Source of the DNA: Paenibacillus lentus
Lineage (GTDB): Bacteria; Bacillota; Bacilli; Paenibacillales; Paenibacillaceae
DNA length: 64,000 bases
Direction of reading: 5' to 3'
NCBI RefSeq assembly: GCF_003931855.1
Contig: NZ_CP034248.1
Span: 682,001 to 746,000 of the forward strand
The notes beneath the pieces are model-generated. The model did no database searches and was not told where the DNA came from. It saw only the letters and a list, made by a program, of their open reading frames with translations. Within the stretch, counting starts at the first letter, position 1, and every line of letters starts with the position of its first letter. This document shows, in pieces, positions 53,918 to 62,686 of the stretch. The position numbers and the translations under genes were made by a program.

Positions 53918-54202
53918 CTAGTGTTCTTCGCAATCCGGCCCGGAGAGGATTTTAACAACCTGAGTCTTCGCGTTGTCATATAGCCCTTCTCTCAGGACAC
54001 CTCCGAAGTACTGGAAACCACGGACGTGGCCCAATCCGTCGACGTAATGGCGCTTCCTGACATACTCTTTATCTACCATGACATACATATCCTTTCCCCC
54101 TGGCTGCTGAACTTCATTCAGCATAACGGGGATATCTCTCGGGGTGGTCAACTTTTACATTAGCAGATGCTGTATAAGTGGTACACTTTTAGATTAGCAA
54201 AT
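53918..54202 (-). mobile_element. IS21-family remnant (istA fragment plus terminal repeats)
   Basis: The 77-codon frame ending at 53918 contains the IstA-like stretch FQYFGGVLREGLYDNAKTQV, typical of IS21 transposases. It starts only at TTG without a ribosome site and lacks most of the protein. Two similar direct repeats, TGGTCAACTTTTACATTAGC (54145) and TGGTACACTTTTAGATTAGC (54179), resemble the multiple terminal repeats of IS21 elements upstream of istA. The rest of the element and istB are gone. Confidence 0.6.
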
Positions 54203-54480
54203 ACAAAAAGAGATCGTTTCCCTGCGGTCGCTTTACTATGTAAGTTATTTGAATAGAATTTCAATGATTAATAAATCAAACTTGTTAGTTTCTCTCATAC
54301 CCTCAGCGCCGTTAAAATTCTTCCGTTATAGTTTATAAACAAAATTTTACTTATAAGGAAATTCATAATATGATTCATGTATCTTACTACGCATGAAATT
54401 TTCCTTGAACTAATCGCTTAGCAAGATACAACTGAAGTCCCTCGCCACCACTTATAATTGCGAAAACAAGGAGATAACAT

Positions 54481-55062
54481 ATGAAATCATACATAACACT
54501 AAAAGAACGATTAATATCCTCAACAAAATTTGGTTTACTACTCTTTATATTCACTATTATAGTCAGCTGCACGAATCAAAAAGAAGTGGTTAATCAGCAT
54601 GAAATTATAAGTGAGCCTTCTATCCAGTTAAAAATCGCAGTATTAGAGGAAATTAATCAATATACTGCCATTGAGAATGTACTGTACGTGAAGACATCTC
54701 TCCAAGAACTAGTTGAAGATGAGAAACTACAATTCGATGGATTAATCATCTCTAAAGAGAACTTTGATGAAGCAGCAAAGATGGAGTATAAGAATTATTT
54801 TAAAAATATACAATTCCCTGTATTCTTTCTAGGAGCAGAAAACATATTAACTTCTGTATTCCACGAAGAGGAGCTTACCTTAGAAGATGCTAAAATAGGT
54901 GACTGGGGACCCTATGCATCTGGATTTGTCAGTACTGAAGATGGATACACGGAATGGTCTTTATATTTGCCTAATAATCCAACTCCCGAGGATAAAAATA
55001 TGAATTCTTTAGCACGAATCTGTAATGTTCTACAAAAATATAAAGAGGGTAGAGATACGTAA
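54481..55062 (+). CDS. Lipoprotein of unknown function
   Basis: The 193-residue lipoprotein has AAGGAGATAACAT before the ATG and a lipobox I-I-V-S-C with Cys30. The mature domain (LKIAVLEEINQYTAIENVLY ... FDGLIISKENFDEAAKMEYK) looks like an alpha/beta receiver-type fold. It ends near a Lys-rich tail. No family is recognised. Confidence 0.7.
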   Translation: MKSYITLKERLISSTKFGLLLFIFTIIVSCTNQKEVVNQHEIISEPSIQLKIAVLEEINQYTAIENVLYVKTSLQELVEDEKLQFDGLIISKENFDEAAKMEYKNYFKNIQFPVFFLGAENILTSVFHEEELTLEDAKIGDWGPYASGFVSTEDGYTEWSLYLPNNPTPEDKNMNSLARICNVLQKYKEGRDT

Positions 55063-55154
55063 CGTTCTGGGGCTCCCTTCTGGGATCGTACTTGATAGTT
55101 AATTTACATATAAATAATACAAAAAATCGCTCTACCTACACCAACGGCTCGACG

Positions 55155-55203
55155 TTGTTCTTTGCCCATTAACAGCAAAAAAAGCCGCTTAATAGCGGCT
55201 TCC
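55155..55203. repeat. Terminator-linked dispersed repeat, copy 2
   Basis: TTCTTTGCCCATTAACAGCA followed by AAAAAAGCCGC and a GCCGCT/AGCGGC stem. It provides the terminator of higA on the minus strand. Confidence 0.75.
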
Positions 55204-55228
55204 CCCAACTTCCTCTTCCAAATTCCCA

Positions 55229-55522
55229 TCAACTCACAGTTACGGCCTCTTCCGCTCCATGCAAGCTTATCTTCATACCCAAAGCAAATGCTAATTTAAG
55301 TACTGTATCCAGGCGAGGAACAGACCCGCCATTTTCAATTCGAGCAATGGATTCCTGGTGAAGCCCTACTTTATCTGCTAGCTCCTGTTGTGTCCATCCG
55401 AGCTCAATTCGTCTTCGATGAATGGCATTCACTAGTTGTGCGACTGCTTCAAGCTCATTCATCCGCATTGGATCAATGGACTTTAGTTCCTTCTTTTTTT
55501 CATTCCAACTTTTCATCATCAA
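55229..55522 (-). CDS. higA: HigA-like XRE antitoxin
   Basis: The 97-residue protein carries an XRE helix-turn-helix (LGWTQQELADKVGLHQESIA, RIENGGSVPRLDTVLKLAFA). It overlaps the toxin gene by 4 bases (ATGA), toxin first, which is the HigBA order. It neutralises the toxin and represses the operon, probably through the ACAGTTACTGT palindrome near 55899. Confidence 0.88.
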   Translation of the reverse strand: MMMKSWNEKKKELKSIDPMRMNELEAVAQLVNAIHRRRIELGWTQQELADKVGLHQESIARIENGGSVPRLDTVLKLAFALGMKISLHGAEEAVTVS

Positions 55523-55887
55523 TCACTCCTTCCGTTCCTTGCTAGCCAGTTATCCATGCGTCTCCTAGCAATCACAATTTCCCTGGGAGGTGTCTTTTGG
55601 GTTGTCTTGGCGAAATGATGCAGAAGTACAAAGTGATTCCCGTTCCATCCAAAGAAGAGAATACGATTATTACCTGGGCGAAGCTCCCATATCTCGCCTG
55701 AAATTCGCTTAGTAAACTTTTCTCCCGCTCTCGTTCCTTTATCTTCTAACCGATTCAGGCAATAAATAATCTGCTCCAATTGAACTCTGGCATTCTTATT
55801 ATTGAGGGCCGCGACATCAAGTTGGTTAATGAAACTCTCAACTGGCCTATTACCTTCTTCATCCTCATAAAACAAAATATTATACAA
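55519..55887 (-). CDS. higB: HigB-like RelE-superfamily mRNA interferase toxin
   Basis: The 122-residue protein starts at TTG behind GGAGG. The family marks are EKFTKRISGEIWELRPGNNR and ILFFGWNGNHFVLLHHFAKT, ending in a basic segment with TPPREIVIARRRM. Toxins of this type cut mRNA on the ribosome. Promoter elements are not clear. Confidence 0.88.
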   Translation of the reverse strand: MYNILFYEDEEGNRPVESFINQLDVAALNNKNARVQLEQIIYCLNRLEDKGTRAGEKFTKRISGEIWELRPGNNRILFFGWNGNHFVLLHHFAKTTQKTPPREIVIARRRMDNWLARNGRSD

Positions 55888-56049
55888 GGCCGCCTCCGAC
55901 AGTTACTGTATACTCCGTGTCAACCTAATTATAACATATAGATCATAAATTTATACTGAGACAAATCAACTTGAACTAATGAATTTTCCTATATGCTCAT
56001 CGACTCTCATCGACCCAACTGCTATGAATTACAAACTCCAAATCAAAAA

Positions 56050-56076
56050 TCCCCCTCAACATACTGCTCAGGGGGA
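56050..56076 (-). terminator. Terminator of the deaminase gene
   Basis: CCCCCT/AGGGGG hairpin with a T-rich tail on the minus strand, 28 bases after the stop at 56104. Confidence 0.65.
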
Positions 56077-56103
56077 TAAACGCTTTAAGTTCAAGCAACT
56101 TTA

Positions 56104-57354
56104 TTACTGTTTTAAGAAATCAATTTCTATTTCATTTCTTTGTGGTTCACGTTTAAACAGATATTCACCATGGCGAATGGATGCAAGTACTTCTGCGCGC
56201 TCACGAATAGCTTCATAGGCATCTTTTGCATCTAAAACGATAAAGTTTGCTGGTTTTCCTGCTTCAATGCCATACTCATCGTTAACTCTCATGATGTTTG
56301 CGCCGTTGAATGTAATCAGGTCGAACGCCTTGTTGATTTCATCGATATGTGTATAGTGCGCTAAATGAATTCCATTGTCCAAAATGTTCATCATATTTCC
56401 ATTCCCTAAGGGATACCAGTAATCTGCTATCGAATCTTGAGCAAAGGCGACATTATTGCCGTTATTTAATAGCTCTTTCACTCGTGTTAGGCCACGACGT
56501 TTCGGATAAGTATCGCCACGTCCTTGCAGATGCGCGTTTTCTGTGGGGCAAGAAATAAAGTTAATTTGTGATTCTCTAAATAAACCCAGCATTTTATTTG
56601 CATAGCTGTTCTCTACGGAACCAAAGCTGCAGGTATGGCTTGCTGTTGTGTATATACCATAGTCTTGTTCCATGACAAGCGCATTTAACACTTCTAAAAA
56701 TCGACTATTGGGGTCATCGTTCTCATCACAGTGAATATCAATCATGACGTTATATTTTATGGCCATGTCTACGATCCGTTTTAATGACTCAACACCATGT
56801 TCATGTGAAATTTCAAAGTGAGGGATTCCCCCAGCTACGTCAGCACCCATTTTCAGCGCCTCTTCCATTAACTGTTCTGCACCTTTGTATCTAAAAAACC
56901 CCTCTTGAGGGAAGGCTACAAGTTGTAGAGTAACGATATCCTTCAATTCTTCCCGCAGCTTAATTAAAGCCTTCATCCCGGTTAGGTTAGGATCAGTAAT
57001 ATCTACATGTGTGCGAATAAATTGAACGCCTTTGCTCAATTCTTTCTGAATTCCTTTAATCGCACGCTCGCGCACTAATTCTTCCGTCAATGTTTTTTTA
57101 TTATCGCTCCAACGCTGAATCCCCTCAAATAACGTGCCTGACACATTGGCATTTCCTTCGCCTAGCCCTGAAAAGATATAATCCAAGTGTAAATGAGGGT
57201 CAACATAAGGTGGCAGCACTAGACGACCTTCTAAATCAATCACTTCATCTGTGTTGTTTAAATCATTACCGATGGCTTTAAATTGACCGTTCTCCACTAA
57301 TAACTCATGTGATTCTGGATTTCCGTATATGTTCGCATTAATAAATTTTTTCAT
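56104..57354 (-). CDS. CodA-like cytosine deaminase/amidohydrolase
   Basis: The ATG at 57354 follows GGAGTGAT, giving 416 residues. Metal ligands include H54 and H56 in VDPHLHLDY. The CodA-type MIDIHCDENDDPNSRF carries a further His/Glu, followed by a TASHTCSFGS His and AFAQDSIADYWYPLGNGNMM. In E. coli CodA the last block begins H-D-D; here it is A-Q-D-S, so substrate may differ (cytosine, isoguanine or another cyclic amidine). Cytoplasmic, single gene. Confidence 0.85.
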   Translation of the reverse strand: MKKFINANIYGNPESHELLVENGQFKAIGNDLNNTDEVIDLEGRLVLPPYVDPHLHLDYIFSGLGEGNANVSGTLFEGIQRWSDNKKTLTEELVRERAIKGIQKELSKGVQFIRTHVDITDPNLTGMKALIKLREELKDIVTLQLVAFPQEGFFRYKGAEQLMEEALKMGADVAGGIPHFEISHEHGVESLKRIVDMAIKYNVMIDIHCDENDDPNSRFLEVLNALVMEQDYGIYTTASHTCSFGSVENSYANKMLGLFRESQINFISCPTENAHLQGRGDTYPKRRGLTRVKELLNNGNNVAFAQDSIADYWYPLGNGNMMNILDNGIHLAHYTHIDEINKAFDLITFNGANIMRVNDEYGIEAGKPANFIVLDAKDAYEAIRERAEVLASIRHGEYLFKREPQRNEIEIDFLKQ

Positions 57355-57616
57355 ATTTATATCACTCCTATCCATCATTTTAACAATTACAATTTTATAT
57401 TGCTATGTTAGCCATCATCCACGGTATTATTATTCCCCGCAGCCATAGAATTACCCTAAAGCTTCCAACGCACAGCCTAACCAAACTCCCCAAACTTATG
57501 TCTTTTCAACCACTACTCCAAAGCTCGTTGAGCATTTCGCTGTCTTCTGGAATATCCTGGCTGGGTCGAAATTTCCTTTAACTCTATGCTATTGGTAAAA
57601 AACCTAAAGAAATAAA

Positions 57617-57640
57617 ACCTGCGAATAGCGCAGCTTTTTT
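57617..57640. terminator. Hairpin at the end of the 57639 gene
   Basis: CTGCG/CGCAG stem with T runs on both sides, overlapping the stop of the membrane protein gene. Confidence 0.5.
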
Positions 57641-58022
57641 ATTTCCTTAGGCTTAGATAATAATATAAAATACTGATTATGAATAATGAAAAAGATATAA
57701 CTGCACCTATTAAGTTCATGTATAATGCAATACTTGGATAACTCTCTAATTGCATTATTGAATTTAATGAGAAAAACCACAAAACAGAAAAGAAGAAAAA
57801 AATAATACTTGCTGCTAAAAATTTTTTTGTTATTCGATTGAAGATGATATACATAATAGAAACAATCACTACAATTACTGAAGATATTAGAAATATTTCA
57901 TATTCCTCATTTTTTACATGAATAGGTATATCCGATGTGAAGAACATTTCTAAAGAAAATTGAACGGTTAAAAGTAATAGTAGCAGTACTCCAATGAATA
58001 TACGAACAAAATTTTGAATCAT
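57639..58022 (-). CDS. Four-span membrane protein of unknown function
   Basis: The 127-residue protein is very hydrophobic, with segments at about 5-25, 45-65, 70-90 and 100-122 (IGVLLLLLLTVQFSLEMFFT first). No conserved polar motif is seen. AGGAGG lies upstream of the ATG. Similar small orphan membrane proteins occur at 38745. Confidence 0.65.
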   Translation of the reverse strand: MIQNFVRIFIGVLLLLLLTVQFSLEMFFTSDIPIHVKNEEYEIFLISSVIVVIVSIMYIIFNRITKKFLAASIIFFFFSVLWFFSLNSIMQLESYPSIALYMNLIGAVISFSLFIISILYYYLSLRK

Positions 58023-58230
58023 AAAACCTCCTCAATTTACTTAATTTAATATTTCTCAAGTTTGATCCTACTCTTTTCGCATATTATTACCGGATCTCTC
58101 GCCCATTTATACCATATAATGTATTATTGTGTATGGTCAATTATAAACGACTTCATATCTTACGGTTAAACTCTTCAATAATTTTAATAGAAGTATTAGT
58201 TCAGTCATAAAAATCGCTCCAATTACTGCT

Positions 58231-58276
58231 GTTCCTTGCCCATTAACAGCAGAAAGGCCGCTATTAGGCGGCCTTC
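58231..58276. repeat. Terminator-linked dispersed repeat, copy 3
   Basis: GTTCCTTGCCCATTAACAGC followed by AGAAAGGCCGC and a GGCCGC/GCGGCC stem. It parallels copies at 38601 and 55155, and shares AAAATCGCTC upstream with copy 2. Confidence 0.7.
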
Positions 58277-58288
58277 TGAAACACATCT

Positions 58289-58886
58289 TTAATTTCCCAT
58301 ACTCTTCAAACTAGGCTTCTTCATAAACAACGACAGTACCACATTAACGATCGCTAGCAACAAGCTGATCTTAAACACCAGCGAGGATCCCGTGGCAACC
58401 GCCTGAGTTGGTTCATTAGCAACAGTGGCTAGGAAGCTGCTCTCTTTGGCCGATAGGATCGAGACCATGACCGCGATGCCGACCGCGCCGGCGACTTGCT
58501 GGAGCGTTTGCGTGATGCTCATGAGCTTTGTAACCTTCTTTAATATGCTGTCGCTGCTCGTGATTTTGCCGATGTATATGCAAATGACCTTATTGATCGC
58601 CGCCTTTACGACCGGGCTTATCTTGCTGCCAGACAGCTTGCTGAACTGTGTATTAGCGCCAACGATCGGCAGAATGTTTGACAAGTACGGCCCGAAAGCG
58701 GTGATCACGCCGGGAACCATTCTCGTCGCCCTAGGCTACGGTGTATATTCACAGTTCGGCACGGATACGGCTCTATGGCTGATTGTGCTGACCCATATCA
58801 TCATGATGCTAGGGATTGGGATAGTGCTGGCCTCCGTACAGACCAACACGCTCAACTCTCTGCCGAAGCATACTACCCGGATGGCA
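58289..58886. pseudogene. MFS (DHA2-type) transporter remnant broken by an internal inversion
   Basis: On the minus strand 58516-58289 encodes the C-terminus of a multidrug MFS protein (ITQTLQQVAGAVGIAVMVSI to the stop). On the plus strand 58524-58886 encodes the immediately preceding part of the same type of protein (LLVILPMYMQMTLLIAAFTT, DKYGPKAVITPGTILVALGY, NTLNSLPKHTTRM). In intact family members LPKH is followed by the N-T-x-Q-Q-V-A-G-A segment. About 360 bases have thus flipped, and the N-terminal half is missing. Confidence 0.8.
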
Positions 58887-58975
58887 TCGCCCTACGTGAA
58901 TGAGATCCGCAAGGTATCCATAGATGCCGCATCGGCTGCAGGCTACTATAGAGCGATTTCTTTGCTTGGATACAT

Positions 58976-59365
58976 TTATAAGAAAAAGAAATCCTTAACA
59001 CCCTTCTCCAGCTCTATGATGATAATTTCTGAGTTCATCGTTCCAGGAGATGTCGCGATGACTCCACCCTTTCTCCAATAAGGCCGCCAGCGTATACTTC
59101 CATACGAAAGCTTGCCTAAATTTATTCCTTTTTTATAATAAATGATTTGGTTTTGCTGTAAGGTTTGTAAATAGTTCTCTAATTCTCCTCTTGTTTTGTC
59201 CCCAACAAACTCAACCTTGTAAGTATAATAGGATGGCTTGCATGGTTCGAACGTATACGTAAACATACCTACTTTAACCAGTCTCCACCCTTCTGCCGAC
59301 ATCAAATTCAACCATTTTTCCTGATTCTTTAATGAGAGAAAATATTTAAATACTCTTCTTCTCAC
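58976..59365 (-). CDS. DUF2812-like protein, possibly shortened
   Basis: The 129-residue protein begins MRRRVFKYFLSLKNQEKWLN, then MSAEGWRLVKVGMFTYTFEP and VIATSPGTMNSEI. These fit DUF2812, whose members usually sit next to a PadR regulator and often carry a C-terminal membrane region. Here no PadR gene is adjacent and the protein ends KDFFFL, so it may be truncated by the rearrangement next to it. Confidence 0.6.
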   Translation of the reverse strand: MRRRVFKYFLSLKNQEKWLNLMSAEGWRLVKVGMFTYTFEPCKPSYYTYKVEFVGDKTRGELENYLQTLQQNQIIYYKKGINLGKLSYGSIRWRPYWRKGGVIATSPGTMNSEIIIIELEKGVKDFFFL

Positions 59366-59566
59366 TGCTTCCTTCCCCCCATCAAGTATGGCACTACATT
59401 AAAACGAATTCATCTATATGAAAATAATAGCACTCATAGCGGGCCTTGTGGATAGATACTTTGGGGTTTGGAATTATTCAAAAGTAAAAATGGAGAAAGG
59501 AGATAAGCTGAAGGAGATGAGAGTGGTTATTCACGTAACCGCCGAGCGAACCGAGTGATTGTGGGT

Positions 59567-59764
59567 AACGTAGTTTTCGTTGTCCATATTGAAGATGCTG
59601 GCTACGTGTTTGCTAAGGATGCAAAAGGGCTGCGAGGCTTTACGGATCATGACATTATCGCCTTTCGATCGCTAATTGACTTGTGTGAACGTGGTATCAT
59701 GCTAGATAGCGCCATAAACACCGTAGTATCAAGTACGGGGTGTGGGCTCCAATCGACGAAGTAA
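59567..59764 (+). pseudogene. Remnant of a MerR-like/HTH regulator N-terminus
   Basis: The frame reads EDAGYVFAKDAKGLRGFTDH, then DIIAFRSLIDLCERGIMLDS. The G-Y-x-F-x-K-D-x-x-G-x-R-x-F-T-x-x-D-I pattern is that of MerR-type or antirepressor DNA-binding domains. No proper start is present, and the 5' part (59476-59566) carries an out-of-frame GAAGGAG-ATG. The surrounding 59366-59777 holds nothing else. Confidence 0.35.
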
Positions 59765-59777
59765 AACACTCCAATGG

Positions 59778-60995
59778 CTATTTGTCTATTCCGCCTGATA
59801 CCTGCGGTCTAGGGCCCTGAAATTGAATGCGCAGCCCTGGATACACACTGATAAACAAGACAAAGGCCGACAAGACATACACCGTAAGCAGTGACGTATT
59901 GTTCATTAATACCCCGGACAAAGTGGAGCCGATCAAAATCGCGCCCATAAACAATGGCGTTATTAATCCATTAACGCGGCCGATCAGATGCTCATCAATT
60001 CTGCTGACCAGGAAGGTTGAAATTACGAGATTGGTAAACGCCAGACTGATCGAGCCAAGAAAGCTGAACAACAACGTTAACCATAGCCATCCTGACAGAG
60101 CTTCACCCACGGTAGCCAAGCCCAGACAAATCAGGCTGACGACAAGCGTCACATTCTGGTTCAGTTTGCCGCTGATCGTCGCGGCTATGCCGCCCCCCAC
60201 AAGCAGGCCCGCTCCCGAAACCCCAGACAGAAACTGTAAGTGAGTCTGCTCAAGCCCCAGCCGCTCTGTAATGATGAATATCTCCAGCGGCTGAATGAGT
60301 CCCGAGGACAATCCGACAAATCCAAAGACAAGCCCCAGCAGGCGAAGGGAACTGGAGCCAGTCACATATCTCCATCCTTCTTTGATGTCGGAAATTAGTG
60401 TGCTGCCGCTGGCTTCACGATCCGGATCCTTCGGTAGGAACGACAGGAGAATAGACGAAAACAGAAACAGCACAAGCAGCGAATATAGCGACATGTCAAT
60501 CCCGAAGGTCGTATAAATAAACGTACCGAGAATTGGACCGAGAATGAGGAACAATGACTGCGAGCTTTGCGTGATGGCTACGGCCGCTTGAACGTTCTCT
60601 TCCTCCACGTTCCGTCTGACAATTTTAACCGAGGAAGGCTGAGCGAACTGACTAACGATGGATGAGACAAAGGTCGCTACATACAGCACCTTCCAGTATC
60701 CGCTATTCAGTACCAGAATAATCACAATAATCGATAGAAAGCTTAGGATATCCCCGTAAATCATCGTTCTCTTCGGTTTCCACCGATCCGCTAGCGCGCC
60801 GCCGATAAATGAGAAGACAAAGATCGGCAAATACTCAATCACCGTAATTAAAGATATTGCTATGGGATCTTCACCCTTCGTCTGCTCCATGATGAAATAC
60901 AAAATGGCCATATTGCGTATCCAGATCGCTAGGTTTTGCAATAGGTCAGAACCTGTCACTATCAGAAATGCCTTATTCCTGAACAAGTTTGTCAT
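59778..60995 (-). CDS. MFS efflux transporter (DHA3/EntS-like)
   Basis: The 405-residue, 12-span transporter (FRNKAFLIVTGSDLLQNLAI; GGALADRWKPKRTMIYGDIL) has the G-x-L-A-D-R-W-x-x-K-R-T loop between helices 2 and 3. It probably exports drugs or a metabolite. A TetR-type operator lies directly upstream (61009-61028), and the tetR gene follows on the same strand. Confidence 0.88.
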   Translation of the reverse strand: MTNLFRNKAFLIVTGSDLLQNLAIWIRNMAILYFIMEQTKGEDPIAISLITVIEYLPIFVFSFIGGALADRWKPKRTMIYGDILSFLSIIVIILVLNSGYWKVLYVATFVSSIVSQFAQPSSVKIVRRNVEEENVQAAVAITQSSQSLFLILGPILGTFIYTTFGIDMSLYSLLVLFLFSSILLSFLPKDPDREASGSTLISDIKEGWRYVTGSSSLRLLGLVFGFVGLSSGLIQPLEIFIITERLGLEQTHLQFLSGVSGAGLLVGGGIAATISGKLNQNVTLVVSLICLGLATVGEALSGWLWLTLLFSFLGSISLAFTNLVISTFLVSRIDEHLIGRVNGLITPLFMGAILIGSTLSGVLMNNTSLLTVYVLSAFVLFISVYPGLRIQFQGPRPQVSGGIDK

Positions 60996-61008
60996 TACAA
61001 GCCTCCCA

Positions 61009-61028
61009 TAGACCGACCGTACGGTCTA
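61009..61028. promoter_or_regulatory. TetR-type operator ahead of the MFS gene
   Basis: TAGACCGACCGTACGGTCTA has 7-base arms TAGACCG/CGGTCTA, 14 bases before the transporter start. A related site lies ahead of the regulator gene. Confidence 0.7.
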
Positions 61029-61070
61029 ATATAGTTTATAAAGAAAGACTGACAAAGGTCCATCAGTCTG

Positions 61071-61697
61071 CTATTGCTTCATCTGCTGTATTCCTTGAAG
61101 TATCGTCCTTAGCCCCTTGTGATACAACTGTCGGAGTTCATCAATTTCCATTTCAAAATAAAGCGTACTAAGTCCATTAAACAAACCGTTAATAATATAC
61201 ATTAGTTCCTTAGGATCGCCTGGCTTCAATTCGCCCTGCTCTATCCCTTGCATAATAATGCTCTCATAAGTTCTGTATGGCAGTCGAATCAATGCGAGCA
61301 TCTCATCCATCATTTCCTTGCTAACGACTTGCCCCGACAGAAACTCATTGATCGTGTGATTCAACGGATTGGCCAGGTCATCCACATAATAATCGGCCAG
61401 ACCGTACAGTTTATCAATCGCCGTCTCGTACTGCTGCTCAATTTCCTGCCAAGAATCAATCCATTCCTCATTGTTAATTCTGATTAGAAACATGAAGAGC
61501 TCTTCCTTGCTTTTGAAGTGGTAATAAATGCTCCCCTTGCTTCTGTTATTGATCGCACAGATTTCCTCCATGGAAGTAGCACTATAGCCCTTCTGAGCGA
61601 ACAACTCCTTCGTCTTCATGGCGATTTCCTTCTTAATTTGTAAAACGTCTTTCCTGCGCTTAACCTCTATCGTAAATCCCTCCACATAAACTATCAT
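61071..61697 (-). CDS. TetR-family repressor
   Basis: The 208-residue protein has an N-terminal HTH (MKTKELFAQKGYSATSMEEI, NRSKGSIYYHFKSKEELFMF) and a TetR_C helical ligand domain. ATG at 61697 has no strong ribosome site; GTGGAGGG lies within the first codons, so the true start may be slightly downstream. It likely represses its own gene and the MFS gene, releasing both on ligand binding. Confidence 0.88.
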   Translation of the reverse strand: MIVYVEGFTIEVKRRKDVLQIKKEIAMKTKELFAQKGYSATSMEEICAINNRSKGSIYYHFKSKEELFMFLIRINNEEWIDSWQEIEQQYETAIDKLYGLADYYVDDLANPLNHTINEFLSGQVVSKEMMDEMLALIRLPYRTYESIIMQGIEQGELKPGDPKELMYIINGLFNGLSTLYFEMEIDELRQLYHKGLRTILQGIQQMKQ

Positions 61698-61741
61698 TAG
61701 CGGATACAGAAGCTGGGCGGATCAACATAAGCTTCAGTAAC

Positions 61742-61761
61742 AAAACCGACCGAACAGTCTA
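61742..61761. promoter_or_regulatory. Second TetR-type operator
   Basis: On the minus strand TAGACTGTTCGGTCGGTTTT matches the 61009 site at 15 of 20 positions, 45 bases upstream of the tetR start. Confidence 0.5.
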
Positions 61762-61931
61762 ACAATAACATAGACGGAAAAAAACGTCAATTTAACAAAT
61801 GCCCGCTTGCCATTCAAAGAATTTCTTGTCCTCACGGCAAACGGGCAGGTCATGAATAGCGTTAACCAAGGTATTCTCTATGAGGGCAGACTGCCGTCAT
61901 CGGCAGCAAAAAGGGCTTCTTTTATGAAAGC

Positions 61932-62036
61932 TCATTCCTCTCTCGAATCATCCTTGCCACTGTCTTCTTGAAAGACTTCGCTGATTTCCTCTGCGAGCTG
62001 CTATAACATGGAGACATACTCCATCCCCACAATCAT
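61932..62036 (-). pseudogene. Small ORF with an in-frame TAG
   Basis: CAGGAGG lies upstream of an ATG reading MIVGMEYVSML, a TAG, then QLAEEISEVFQEDSGKDDSR and a stop. The whole is 35 codons and unrecognised. It may be a decayed small gene. The remaining gap 61698-62124 holds the second operator, a GCCCGcTTGCC/GGCAAaCGGGC inverted repeat (61803-61846) and a CTGCCG/CGGCAG hairpin. Confidence 0.3.
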
Positions 62037-62124
62037 GTTCTTGTTTAACCTCCTGGAATCAAGATGATGCTAGTCCCTTCATATTGAACATGAACTTTGA
62101 TATTAATTTGGATCAGCTCCATTT

Positions 62125-62574
62125 TTACTGTAATCTCTCATCATACATCAGCTGAATTTGAATCCCAAACGGGTCTTCAACAATACCATACGCCTTGCTA
62201 AACACATTGCTGGATAATGGAACGATAATTCTCACCCGCTCATCTGTCGTCAGACTCTTGTAGAAATGTTCAATTTCCTGCAAATCCGCGCTTTGAATGC
62301 ACAAGGAGGTGTTGTTGCCTACGGTGTATTTTTCGGTGGGTTCCATAGGATCTTCAGCCAGCATGATTTTTGTTTTTCCGATGGTTAGGACGGAGTGCGT
62401 AATAAAATGCTTATTCGCGTCCGTAAGCAGGAACGAACTGTCGAGTGTGGCCATGTCCTCATAGGTGACCAACAGCAATTCCTCGGCATTAAAATGTTTT
62501 TTGTAAAAATCGATGGCCTCTTTCGCTCTTCCGTTCATGGATAAGAAAATAGCCACTTCTAGCGTTGCACTCAT
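62125..62574 (-). CDS. VOC-family (PhnB/glyoxalase-like) protein
   Basis: ATG at 62574 is preferred (AAAGGAG 9 bases upstream), giving 149 residues. The pattern FLSMNGRAKEAIDFYKKHFN and later AYGIVEDPFGIQIQLMYDE is the two-module vicinal-oxygen-chelate fold of PhnB-like proteins. These are metal-dependent or binding proteins of varied role; the substrate is unknown. It diverges from the WYL regulator. Confidence 0.85.
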   Translation of the reverse strand: MSATLEVAIFLSMNGRAKEAIDFYKKHFNAEELLLVTYEDMATLDSSFLLTDANKHFITHSVLTIGKTKIMLAEDPMEPTEKYTVGNNTSLCIQSADLQEIEHFYKSLTTDERVRIIVPLSSNVFSKAYGIVEDPFGIQIQLMYDERLQ

Positions 62575-62686
62575 GGGATCCATCTCCTTTTCTTTAGTAA
62601 ATTGAGATACATTTAAAACTTGACCTTGAACTCATCCTAATCTATAAAGGTATCAAAACACGACACCTTTACTAAGGAGATTTGTG

